Origin: Escallonia rubra
Lineage: Eukaryota > Streptophyta > Magnoliopsida > Escalloniales > Escalloniaceae
Direction of reading: 5' to 3'
DNA: 64,000 nt
Assembly: GCA_033065855.1 (NCBI GenBank)
Contig: JAVXUO010002011.1
Location: 1 to 64,000 of the forward strand
In this document: positions 1 to 9,231 of the stretch, in pieces
Numbering within the stretch: position 1 is the first letter of the stretch
Layout of the letters: each line of letters opens with the position of its first letter
Translations under genes and position numbers: made by a program
The notes under the pieces: model-generated
The model's input: the letters and a program-made list of their open reading frames with translations, nothing else
Databases searched by the model: none
Told to the model about the DNA's origin: nothing

Positions 1-1704
1 TTTCGATTTGCGCTTGACATTCATCACTGTGTTGAACACATTATCAAAAACGTTCTTCTCAATATGCATCACATCCATGTTGTTTCGGATAACGAGCGTC
101 CTCCAGTAGGCTAACTCCCAGAAGATACAAAATTTTCTCCAGTTGTGCTCTTTCCCGAACCCTGCAATCTTCCGATCCGGCACACCCTTACCGTGTGGTA
201 TGTTAGTATCAAGTGCCTCCAGGTGTGAGAGTACTTCTTCACCAGATGGGTAGTCCAGTGTGACAACCTCACGCTCGATTGTCCCATCAAATTTATCCTT
301 CTGCCTACGAAACTGATGGCCCGGTGGCAAAAGCTTACGGTGACATCCGAACCACGAGGCCTTTCCGCCGTGCTTTAACATATGACCGGGGTTCACGCCC
401 ATACAAGCAGGGCATGCTAGCTTCCCATGTGTGCTCCAGCCACACATCATTCCCAATGCGGGGAAATCATGTATAGTCCACATCAAAGTAGCCCTCATCT
501 AAAAATTTTGTTTAAGGGATGCATCATATGTTTCGACTCCATGATTCCATAATTGTTTTAACTCATCAATCAACGGCCTTAAATACACATCTATGTCCTT
601 ACCGGGACTCTTCGGCCCCGAAATAAGCAACGACAGGAACATATACGGCTTCTTCATGCACATGCCTGGTGGAAGGTTGTAAGGGACAATAATAACAGGC
701 CAACAGGAGTAAGGCGTGGTAGACTGACCGAAAGGGTTGAACCCATCGGTTGCCAGACCAAGTCTAACATTTCGAACTTCCTGAGCAAAGACTGGATGCC
801 TGCGGTCAAACTCCTTCCACGCCTCTCCATCAGCTGGGTGTGTCAGCACATCGGCATCGTTGCTGCGAGTCTCACGGTGAGTCCTCATATGTTCAGTCGT
901 ACTGGAGGAGTAGTACATTCTCTGAAGCCGTGGTGTGACCGGAAAATATCGCAATATCTTCCATGCAATGTTTTTCTTCTTCCCTTTGTCCGGTTTGTAC
1001 CTCGAATGATCACATACTGGACATAATGACAAATCCTTATTCTCTTTCCAGAATAATACACAATCGTTATTGCACGCATCTATCCGGTCATAGCTCAACC
1101 CAAGTTTCCTCATCATCTTCTTCGCGTCATAGTACGACGGCGGTAGCTTTTCACTTTCGGGCAGTATTTCTTTGATGAAGGTAACAAACTCGTTAAAACC
1201 TTTCGCACTCAGCCCGTGGTCTGATTTCAACTGTAATAACCTACTAACCGCAGACAGCCGTGTGTGTTTTGGAGCTCCATCCCACAGCGGCTCTTCCGCA
1301 GCTCTCAACAACTCATAAAACTGATGAGCCCCCTCGTTCGGCGGTTGTGGACCGTCGTTACCCCAGTCAACATTAGCATGCCCAGCATCCATAATCATAT
1401 CTCGGAAAGCATATCGTGCCTCCTCCCTAACTTCAGTTTGACTAGCCAGGTTGGACGACAATACTATCGTTTCCCCGTGCTGCGTCCACCTTGTGTATCC
1501 ACCCATAAAACCGTACCGACGAAGATGCCATTTTACTTCAATTCTTTTTCTCCAGTGCAACAACTCACATCTACCGCACGGACACCTTATCTTATCAAGG
1601 TCAACATGTGCAGGATGCGCATAAGCGAAGTCGAGAAATTCGTCAACGCGACACTCAAAATCTTCAGCATTCTTCCTTTTCATCCAACTTTGATCGACTG
1701 ACAT
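1..1704 (-). pseudogene. CACTA (En/Spm) transposase tnp2/TnpD-like, partial, one in-frame stop
   Basis: Minus-strand reading from ATG at 1704 gives 401 codons, one TAG (499-501), then 166 more open codons in the same frame to base 1. The first ~80 residues match the transposase-associated domain (CPCGRC cluster, then W-H-L-R-R-YGFM). From about residue 210 the tnp2 family signature appears: LFWKEN, LCPVCDHSRY, RYFPVTPRLQRMY, LATDGFNPFG, YDASLKQNF, then after the stop MWTIHDFPALG and DVMHIEKNVFDNVFNT. TnpD-type transposases bind and cut CACTA ends in the nucleus. The TAG lies where the family normally continues with aromatic or Met residues, so a single nonsense change, stop readthrough or an undetected intron are all possible. 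The C-terminal half lies outside the window. Family call is firm; activity is doubtful. Confidence 0.93.
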
Positions 1705-2087
1705 GACGACTGAATTATCGTACTGTATACCACCTTCAATAATGACTAGTGATTAGGCATTGCCGATGTAAATATGAATGCATGAATGTTACAACATGTC
1801 TACATATTTCCCCTCCACTCTTGAACAGGTAGTGGTCCTATCCCATTCAGACATGTTTATAAAACAGTGAATAACTCATGCGTAGTCCGATGTCTGTGGA
1901 AAATTTGGCAGCACCTCCCCGCATTTCTCCAAGTACATCACATCGATTAGGTGTTCTAACATTCATCTAACCTTGCTCAGGAAGGTTTGACGGATGTTAC
2001 AGTCTGTATGCACCCGGAGAGACACACGAGAACGTATACCAAATATCCAAGACATAGAACATAAAGCATGAGTCAAAATATTGTTTT
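1705..2087. other. Noncoding leader between tnp2 and the TR-GAG insertion
   Basis: AT-rich sequence with no ORF of note and no recognisable repeat. By position it is 5' leader or promoter-proximal sequence of the CACTA tnp2 gene, cut at 2088-2092 by the LTR-element insertion. Confidence 0.5.
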
Positions 2088-2826
2088 ATAAATGTTCCCA
2101 ACCTATTCTGGCCGCACCTAAGGGCCCACTAGGGGTCCCGCTTCACGCGCACACGTCGGCTTCTTCAACAGTTATTTTTCCAACGCATCGAACCGGTCAA
2201 AATGCGCGCTCCCAAGCCGCTTATATTTCTCGTTTTGCACGTGGGTTAGGTGCCGATTACTTCACGTTAACGTCGCTCACGATAACACGATCGTCACGCC
2301 AAGACCACCCGAACACCTTGTCACCAAAAATATTGGCCGACGGCACATTTTGGAGCAACGGGGTCAAGGGGCAATGGCCTTGGCCAACCCCAGAGAGGCC
2401 TCGGCCTTCCCCATGCCATGGGGGTCGGCCTCGGCCTCTTGGAGGGGTTGGCCTTGGCCATTTTCCCCCGATGGTTAACCCCTCCGCGCAAACTCCTTTT
2501 CGCACTTTATTCGCTTCGTGTGCTCCATACGTAACCTTGGCACCTCGTCCGCTATGTGGGTATGGTTCTTGGCAACGCACTCGTCATAACGTAACTTCCG
2601 GATTCATCATTGCTTATCAAAACACCTACCGACGGCGCACCCGAAGTTCGCAAAAGGAGAAGTGACCTTGGGCTCCGCAAGGGAAGACCACCCTTTGGCC
2701 CTGGCCAACCCCAGGGGGTCGGCCTCGGCCTTCCCCAGGCCATGGGGGTCGGCCTCGGCCTCTTGGAGGGCTTGGCCTCGGCCATTTTCCCCCGGTGGTT
2801 CACCCCTCCGCGCAAACCCATTTTTG

Positions 2827-3029
2827 GCATGATACGTGCCCGGCACCAAGTATTGCTCCGCGACGTTCGTCGCCGCGCCCTCGCGCCATCGTCATGATAC
2901 GTGCCCCCGGCACCAAGTATTGCTCCGCGACGTTCGTCGCCGCGCCCTCGCGCCATCGTCATGATACGTGCCCCCGGCACCAAGTATTGCCCCGCGACGT
3001 TCGTCGCCGCGCCCTCGCGCCATCGTCAT
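2827..3029 (+). repeat. 67-bp tandem array, 3 units, in the 5' LTR
   Basis: The unit starts near CATGATACGTGCCCCCGGCA and contains CCGCGACGTTCGTCGCCGCG. Starts of equivalent positions at 2901 and 2968 are 67 bp apart. The 3' LTR has two units (about 9957-10096). A related 66-67-bp unit is amplified in the solo LTR at 50330-50890. Confidence 0.85.
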
Positions 3030-3360
3030 GATACGTGCCACCGACACCTTACGCACTTCGCCGCGCCCATGCGCCGCGCCGCTGATACAGCCGTGCCCCC
3101 AGGCTCTCTGTCACACTACCGTGCCCCCGGCACTATACGCACTCTGTCGCGCCCATGCGCCACCATTGACACCAGCGTGCCCCCGGCACCTTACACACTC
3201 TGTCGCGCCCATGCGCCACCATTGACACAAGCATGCCCCCGGCACCTTACGCACTCCGTCGCGCCCATGCGCCGCGCCATTGACATAGACGTGCTCCTGG
3301 CACCTTACTCACTTCATCGCGCCCATGCGCCACAATCATGTCATCATGCCCCCGGGCACC
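3030..3360 (+). repeat. ~57-bp degenerate tandem array in the 5' LTR
   Basis: Repeated core CCCCCGGCACCTTACRCACT followed by YGTCGCGCCCATGCGCCRCC and a ATTGACA tail, about five diverged units. The same array is in the 3' LTR at about 10090-10420. Confidence 0.75.
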
Positions 3361-3429
3361 ACACTCATTCATCACACCATGCGCACCTTGCCTTGGTCGT
3401 GGAACATGCTTCAACCCACTCTCCGGAGT

Positions 3430-4150
3430 GTACATCATCCGCAGGGATAGGCGACTCCTCCGGGACACTATCTCTGCCAGGGAGCTCTTCAACTCCCCTT
3501 CCGCCAGGTAGACGGCTCCTCCGGGATGCTACCTCGGCCAGTCGGGTAGACGGCTCCTCCGGGATGCTACCTTGACATGCTCCGAGTGCTCCGGCACAAG
3601 GACTCACCCGCGGGGATAGGCGACTCCTCCGGGACACTATCTCTGCCAGGGAGCTCTTCAACTCCCCTTCCGCCAGGTAGACGGCTCCTCCGGGATGCTA
3701 CCTCGGCCAGTCGGGTAGACGGCTCCTCCGGGATGCTACCTTGACATGCTCCGAGTGCTCCGGCATAAGGACTCACCCGCGGGGATAGGCGACTCCTCCG
3801 GGACACTATCTCTGCCAGGGAGCTCTTCAACTCCCCTTCCGCCAGGTAGACGGCTCCTCCGGGATGCTACCTCGGCCAGTCGGGTAGACGGCTCCTCCGG
3901 GATGCTACCTTGACATGCTCCGAGTGCTCCGGCATAAGGACTCACCCGCGGGGATAGGCGACTCCTCCGGGACACTATCTCTGCCAGGGAGCTCTTCAAC
4001 TCCCCTTCCGCCAGGTAGACGGCTCCTCCGGGATGCTACCTCGGCCAGTCGGGTAGACGGCTCCTCCGGGATGCTACCTTGACTTGCTGCAAGTGCTCCG
4101 GCATAAGGACTCACCCGCGGGGATAGGCGACTCCTCCGGGACACTATCTT
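3430..4150 (+). repeat. 169-bp tandem array, just over 4 units, in the 5' LTR
   Basis: The unit carries GGCGACTCCTCCGGGA, GGGAGCTCTTCAACTCCCC and two copies of ACGGCTCCTCCGGGATGCTACC. Equivalent positions at 3567, 3736 and 3905 are 169 bp apart. The units are nearly identical and create repeated 87-codon minus-strand frames that should not be taken as genes. The 3' LTR copy is at about 10490-11210, with the same unit number. Confidence 0.9.
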
Positions 4151-4490
4151 CGTCAGGGTGCCTGCGTGACTGGCCTACGTGCTCCGGCACTGGGGGCTTG
4201 CGTCGGCACCCCTAGGGACTATGACCCCCGGGTCACTCCGAGACGGGAGCAGGTCTTCGGAGGGCATCGCGCCTAGTTCACCTGGCAGTTGGGCGTCGGG
4301 TCTTCCCCACCGCTGCCAGGCCTGTGGGACTCCGCAAGGGCTTGGATTGGAGGCTAGATCAAGGGGGTTCTCTGGCCACACCGATGCGGTGGGAGCCAGT
4401 CTTTCCAGACAGACAGAGCGACGCTGTGCGGGGCAGGCCGGATGAATATGCGATTCGACAGTCCGTGGAGCACCGGCACCCGTGGACCCC

Positions 4491-4527
4491 CCGGTGACGT
4501 GTCACTCCCGGGGAGCGCCACGTGTCG
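4491..4527 (+). promoter_or_regulatory. Paired ACGTGTC (ABRE/G-box-like) motifs upstream of the LTR TATA box
   Basis: GTGACGTGTCACTCCC followed about 25 bp later by CCACGTGTCGG, 30-60 bp upstream of the TATA box. ACGTGTC is the core bound by plant bZIP factors in abscisic-acid and stress responses. Both motifs are also in the 3' LTR. The first is conserved in the related solo LTR near 49470; the second has changed to an ACATGTGGC form there. The regulatory role is inference. Confidence 0.5.
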
Positions 4528-4553
4528 GTTTATGACATCATCATCTCAATCTC

Positions 4554-4562
4554 TATAAATAG
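4554..4562 (+). promoter_or_regulatory. TATA box of the 5' LTR
   Basis: TATAAATAG in CTCTATAAATAGAGG, followed by a CT-rich leader with TTCTTCTTCACTCTCACATT. Also present at 11614-11622 in the 3' LTR and, reversed, near 49409-49420 in the solo LTR. Confidence 0.75.
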
Positions 4563-4893
4563 AGGTCTTGAGAATTCATTTGGACAGGACATGGAAGTTG
4601 GACTTCTTCTTCACTCTCACATTTTCACTTTCTCACTCTAGAATCCTAGAGAGAGAAACATACAGGACCCTGACTTTGGACCTAAGCATCGGACTGTGAC
4701 TGTCGTCGTATATTCATCCTGCGCTATCGCCCTCGCAGCACTGCCACCCTCAAGCTCTGTCTGGGAAGCCCTTGGTCTCTGCCCTTGTTCCACCCTTGCT
4801 GTGTCTCACATCAACATACTTGGAAGCTGACTCGGACTGCAGCCTTTGTGGCACCTCCACGTAAGTACGAACCCACTTTCCTTGGCATCATTT

Positions 4894-4911
4894 TGGCGAC
4901 TCCGCTGGGGA
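4894..4911 (+). promoter_or_regulatory. Primer-binding site, tRNA-Arg type
   Basis: TGGCGACTCCGCTGGGGA starts 3 nt after the 5' LTR. It is complementary to the 3' end of plant tRNA-Arg (acceptor stem GACTCC...GGAGTCG plus CCA), the primer used by Tat/Ogre-type elements. Confidence 0.85.
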
Positions 4912-4957
4912 GGTGAGCATCGTACTGCAGTCTGTCTATCTTCTGCACTCAGTCTCC

Positions 4958-6697
4958 ATGCCTAGACAACGAAAAGCTACGAGGGCTGCCAGCCAGGGCC
5001 TTATCCACACCGTACAAGAGGAGGATCACCTCGGCGAACAAGAAGGGACTAGTGCTATGCGTCTCCAAGACCAGCCACAAACTACCGCACCTGACATACA
5101 AGTTGCAGTCAACGCGGCCATCCAGCAGTTTTCGCCCACTATAGCCACTCTTATGACAGCCATGGTGGAAATGCAAAAATCAATCCAAGTCTTGACTTCA
5201 CAATCACCGATCTCCCAAAGCCTTAGAGCTCCGCACCCTGTGCCCATTACTCACCCCGTGTTATCCCAAGATCCAGGTTTGGCCCCTCCTGCTCATATCC
5301 AACCTTCAAGGCCTGGGCTAGTTTTGGACACTGCTCAGGCCCCAGTGTCGCGACCACCGCTGCCTTGGTCCTCCGGGCCCTCGACAGTAGGACTCGCGGC
5401 ACCTCAGCCCCCGGCGCCACGCATTGCCCTTGCTCGAAGCACTTCGGAGACTCACGAATCAATTGAGATGGAGCCTAACCCGAACATAACTAGTCGAAAC
5501 CTAAACACAAGTCATTCCCCCGGCTTACTCCAGTCGACCTTTCCTGACGACCGGCCTCCAGCAGCTGACACTACCCATGTACAAACCATGCCCCAACAAG
5601 TTGCTCACCACCACCAACCCCTCTCTACCATCGTCATCCCCTCAATGCCTCAGGTTGTACCGTCTGGGGGCTCTGGTGCTCGAATCATCACGACAGGGCA
5701 CAAGCCCTCACATGCGTCGTACGTCACCAAGCATGACCTTGATGCCCTTCTTCACCGTCTCAAACAGTCATCCTTACCCCACACCCCCTCTAAGCTGTCA
5801 GGCCATGCTCCCTACTCTGGCAGCCTCACTACCAAGCCTTACCCCGTCAAGTACAAGCAACCATCCTTCACATTGTTCAACGGCAAAGAAGGCAACGCCC
5901 GCGAGCATCTCACCCGTTTTGCTGGCTCCCTCGAGCACTACGGGGAAGACGACACTTTGAAGCTTCGGGAATTTCACAAGTCCCTGACTGGCCTCGCCTA
6001 CTCTTGGTATCATCAGATTCCTGACAGTACTATCCACTCATGGTCCGACATGGTCCAGCTCTTCCTTGACAAGTTTCACTATGAGACGGAACGTGTGACC
6101 ATCGTTGACATTGCTGGGATCCGCCAGAATCCCGGGGAAGACCTCAACACCTATGTTACGCGATTTCATCACAAGTGCTTGGAGTGCACTGACTTCAGCA
6201 AAGATGAAACCCTTGTACCCATTTGCATCAAGAACATGAAGGACACCTACAGGGTCTACCTTGAAAACCTCCAGCTTCGGTCTTGGAGACATCTCAAGGA
6301 AGCTGCACGACGCACCTATGACTCGGTCGGTCCGTCAAAGACACCAAAGCCCCAACCTCATATTGCCTTGGCCACGACGATGGAAGTAGCTGGTAATGAC
6401 GACAACAACCGCAAGCGTCAGTCCCAAGGAAGGGACGGGCGTCCCGACAAGAGAGGACAGCCGATGCCTGCCCCGGAATACCCGTGTGACTTGAAGACTG
6501 TTAGAGATCTCCTTGAGACATGGATCGACGACAATGCCATAACCCTGCCCAATGCCGACACTGAACCTACCCCGGAAGACTTAGCCCATCACAACTACTG
6601 CCCCTATCATCGGAAGGTCGGTCATGGCCTCAAGTGGTGCAGGGGCCTCAAGTTTGTCTTCGCTGACAAGATTGCGTCCGGAGAGCTCAAACTCTAA
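4958..6697 (+). CDS. gag: Gag polyprotein of the TR-GAG element
   Basis: 579 codons from ATG at 4958 (MPRQRKATRAAS). The frame is open back to 4913 but that start is GTG, so 4958 is preferred. Residues ~1-300 are Pro/Ser/Gln-rich and low in structure. Residues ~300-475 form a retrotransposon Gag (capsid) domain: FTLFNGKEGNAREHL, LTGLAYSWYHQIP, MVQLFLDKFHYE, ETLVPICIKNM. The tail has a zinc-knuckle variant, C-X2-H-X4-H-X4-C (CPYHRKVGHGLKWC, about 547-560), in which the second Cys of the usual CCHC box is His, as in Tat/Ogre Gags. Gag packages element RNA in cytoplasmic particles. No protease or pol follows. It is the only complete retroelement ORF in the window. Confidence 0.9.
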   Translation: MPRQRKATRAASQGLIHTVQEEDHLGEQEGTSAMRLQDQPQTTAPDIQVAVNAAIQQFSPTIATLMTAMVEMQKSIQVLTSQSPISQSLRAPHPVPITHPVLSQDPGLAPPAHIQPSRPGLVLDTAQAPVSRPPLPWSSGPSTVGLAAPQPPAPRIALARSTSETHESIEMEPNPNITSRNLNTSHSPGLLQSTFPDDRPPAADTTHVQTMPQQVAHHHQPLSTIVIPSMPQVVPSGGSGARIITTGHKPSHASYVTKHDLDALLHRLKQSSLPHTPSKLSGHAPYSGSLTTKPYPVKYKQPSFTLFNGKEGNAREHLTRFAGSLEHYGEDDTLKLREFHKSLTGLAYSWYHQIPDSTIHSWSDMVQLFLDKFHYETERVTIVDIAGIRQNPGEDLNTYVTRFHHKCLECTDFSKDETLVPICIKNMKDTYRVYLENLQLRSWRHLKEAARRTYDSVGPSKTPKPQPHIALATTMEVAGNDDNNRKRQSQGRDGRPDKRGQPMPAPEYPCDLKTVRDLLETWIDDNAITLPNADTEPTPEDLAHHNYCPYHRKVGHGLKWCRGLKFVFADKIASGELKL

Positions 6698-7605
6698 GTA
6701 CGGGACATAAGGGCATGCCTTAGTGCATTTTCCACACTTGTAATTTTTTCGTTCATTTTGCAAGTTTCCATGTACGTCATACCCATGTATCAAGGCATGC
6801 TGCCTATCCTTCGTTATCAATGAAGTTCCATTTTCCAGACTTAGAAAATTTTCAAGTTATATTGCTCTTGCACAAGTCTCTTGATATCACCCTTCATGCC
6901 ATCATCCACTCCCTTGGGGGCTTCACCCCTTCCCAATCCCTTCGGCCTCACATTGCAATGACTTGGTACGTGGTGCGCGGGGTGGCTCGAGCCGCGCTAC
7001 TACGGTCGCATCATCATCCTGCATTCACTTTTCCAACACTTAGAAAAAATTTCATTTTTTTTCGCAACCGGTCATCGATGATCATCCTCAGTGGTCTCCC
7101 TCAGCATCCTTGTCTCAGCCCAACACTTAGAAAAATTTTCATTTTTTTCGCAACCGGTGATCAATGACCACCCTCAACGGCCTCCCCTTAGCATCCTTGC
7201 CCGAACTCAAAAAAAAAAATTTCAACACTTAGAAAAATTTTCAAGTTTTTCATCTCCCCACATGCTCCCCACATTCATGCTCTCATCACTCTCCCTCTCA
7301 CATTTTCCTCTCCTCCCTCACCATCCAACACCCCATCACCCTTTCCCCACTTCATAAACAACTTCTCTCTTTCTCATGGAAAGCTTCATCTTTCTCCCAT
7401 CCCATTTCTCTCACTCTCACCTTGCAAATTATGAAAATCTTCTTGGGGGCTCCCTCTTTAGGGCTGCCCAAAAAAAAAAAAAAATTATTATTATTATTTT
7501 ATTATTATTTTATTCGAATTTGAATTTCAAAAAAAAAATCTGGGCAGAACCCTACCCGCGAACCCGAACCGACCGCGCGCCCCGACCCGCGCCCATTCTC
7601 TCTCA

Positions 7606-8172
7606 GTGCTGAGACCGACCCGCGAACCGACCCTACCCGAAACCCGACCCGCGCCTTTCTTTCCCTCCCAAACCCTAATTTTTCTAAACCCTAATCATCT
7701 CTTTCTCTTCTCTTCGCGCCGCCCAGCCTCCATGCGGCGCCGCCATCGCCCTTCGGCCTCCAAGGCCCATCTCCTCTGCCGCCGACGACCCTCGGCCTCG
7801 CCCCCACCTCCCTTCTCTCCCCCCCCCCCCCCCCCCCCCCTCGGCCTCGCGCCGCGGCACCCCGCCGCCGCCCCTTCTTCCCTTCTTCCTTCCTCCCTCC
7901 CCCGCCCATCCTCCCTCTCCCTCCTTCGGCCTCGGCCTCCCCAACCCCAACACCCTCCCATAGGCCGACCCCGCCCCCCTTCCCCTTCCCTCCTTCCCCT
8001 CGCCCCTCGCCCACCCGCGGCACCCCGCCGCCGCCGCCCCCCCTATTCTTCTTCCCCCTTCATTTTTCCCCTCCATCTTCCCCCTCCCCTCCTTCGGCCT
8101 CGGCCTCCCCAACACCCTCCCCTAGGCCGACCCCAACACCCTCCCCTAGGCCGACCCCAACCACCCCCCTAG
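7606..8172 (+). other. Pyrimidine-rich 188-codon frame of uncertain status
   Basis: Open frame rich in Pro, Arg, Ser and Leu inside a C/T-rich tract with a long C run (about 7820-7840). AAACCCTAA motifs sit just upstream (7670-7692), as in many plant 5' leaders. CCTCGGCCTCCCCAAC recurs across 7920-8320 and resembles the GGCCTCGGCC block of the LTRs. It could be a captured host 5' gene end or simple-sequence expansion. I do not recognise a protein domain and do not claim a gene. Confidence 0.25.
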
Positions 8173-9082
8173 GCCGACCCCGCCCCCCTCCCTCCTTCCC
8201 CTTCCCCTTCCCCTTCCCTCCTTCCCCTCGGCCACCCGCGGCACCCCGCCGCCGCCATCCCCCTTCTTCACCTTCTTCCCACTTCCCCTCTCCCCTTCTC
8301 CCCAAGCTCGGCCTCGGCCCACCTCCAACTTCCCCCTTCTTCCCCTTCCTCTCTTCCCTCCTCTTCCACCCATCCCCCTCCCTTCACCTTCGGCCACCAC
8401 CACGGCCATCCATTTCGGCCTTCCCCATACCAAGGTCATCAACCTTCCACCACCTCTCCATCTCTCATTTCCATTCATACCCATAACTTCCTCACTTCAA
8501 GCACAACACCCAACTCCACCCCGCCATCTTCGACCTCCCCATATCCATCCAAAGGTCGACAACCAAGGCCAAGCACTTCAAAAAAAAAAAAAAATTTTTT
8601 TTTTTTGCTTGCAACATCGATCGCCTTCCATTGCTCGCGCCCTTGCGCCCGTCGTGGACTGCCCCTGCATCGCGACGCCCGACCGCGCCTTTGTCGCGCC
8701 CCTCGTCCCGACGTCCCTGACATCAACGTATTTGACCGACGCGCATTGCTTGTGCCTATGCACCCGTCGCGGACTGACCCCGCATCGCGACGTCTGGCCG
8801 CGCCCTTGTCGCGCCCCTCATGACAATGTCCCTCGACATCAACGCCCTTGGTAGGTGGTGCGCGAGATAGCTCGAACCACTTACTCTTATTCATTGTCCA
8901 ATGCTCGTCGCCAGCGCCCGTGCGCCGTCTCCACGACGCTTGTCGCCCATCGCCCGGGTGACGTCTCCGCGACACTCGTCGTCCATCGCCCGGGCACCGT
9001 TTACATGCTCGCGCCCCTGCGCCCTATCATCGTGCCTTGGTCTCAACCCCCAAGCATTCCAAGCTTTCGTAGGTGGTGCACG

Positions 9083-9100
9083 AGGTGGCTCGAGCCACCT
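9083..9100. repeat. 18-bp perfect palindrome
   Basis: AGGTGGCTCGAGCCACCT, 130 bp before the 3' LTR. Diverged forms occur near 6970 (GGTGGCTCGAGCCGCG) and 8850-8880 (AGATAGCTCGAACCACTT), each following a GGTGGTGCRCG or GTGGTGCGCG sequence. Confidence 0.7.
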
Positions 9101-9221
9101 ACTCTTCATCATCATCATGCAGACGACCTCAACAACACTCCAGCCAAACAACATCAAAATCTTGCTAAGTGTTTATGCGTGCAGTGCCCGCTCGGGTTAC
9201 CCCTCCGCGCACACCACACGC

Positions 9222-9231
9222 AGGGGGCTTA
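9222..9231 (+). promoter_or_regulatory. Polypurine tract of the TR-GAG element
   Basis: AGGGGGCTTA directly abuts the 3' LTR start at 9232, the expected position for plus-strand priming. Confidence 0.75.

Larger units (their letters stand above)
2093..4890 (+). repeat. 5' LTR of the TR-GAG element
   Basis: 2798 bp, TG...CA. It holds a GGCCTCGGCC-rich block (about 2380-2800), a 67-bp tandem array, a ~57-bp array, a 169-bp array, a TATA box and a pyrimidine-rich leader. It is 79 bp longer than the 3' LTR, mainly because it has one more 67-bp unit and a short extra stretch near 2360. Open frames across it (long minus-strand frames of 80-100 codons) are products of the tandem repeats, not genes. 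Confidence 0.92.
6698..9221 (+). other. Noncoding internal region of the TR-GAG element
   Basis: Between gag stop and PPT there is no pol remnant. It contains ~100-bp diverged repeats of CACTTAGAAAAATTTTCA with CGCAACCGGT (about 6830-7250), A/T runs near 7470-7510 and 8580-8606, a pyrimidine-rich segment (about 7540-8560), GC-rich direct repeats with CATCGCGACG (about 8640-8850) and CGCCCGGGYRMCG (about 8900-9000), and an XhoI-type palindrome near 9090. Confidence 0.75.

Noticed and set aside
3365-4144. Repeated 79-98-codon minus-strand frames beginning MKSSLAEIVSRRSRL, again at 10425-11204
   Set aside because: They repeat with the 169-bp period of the LTR array, occur in both LTRs and have no start context or domain. 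They are frames created by a tandem repeat.
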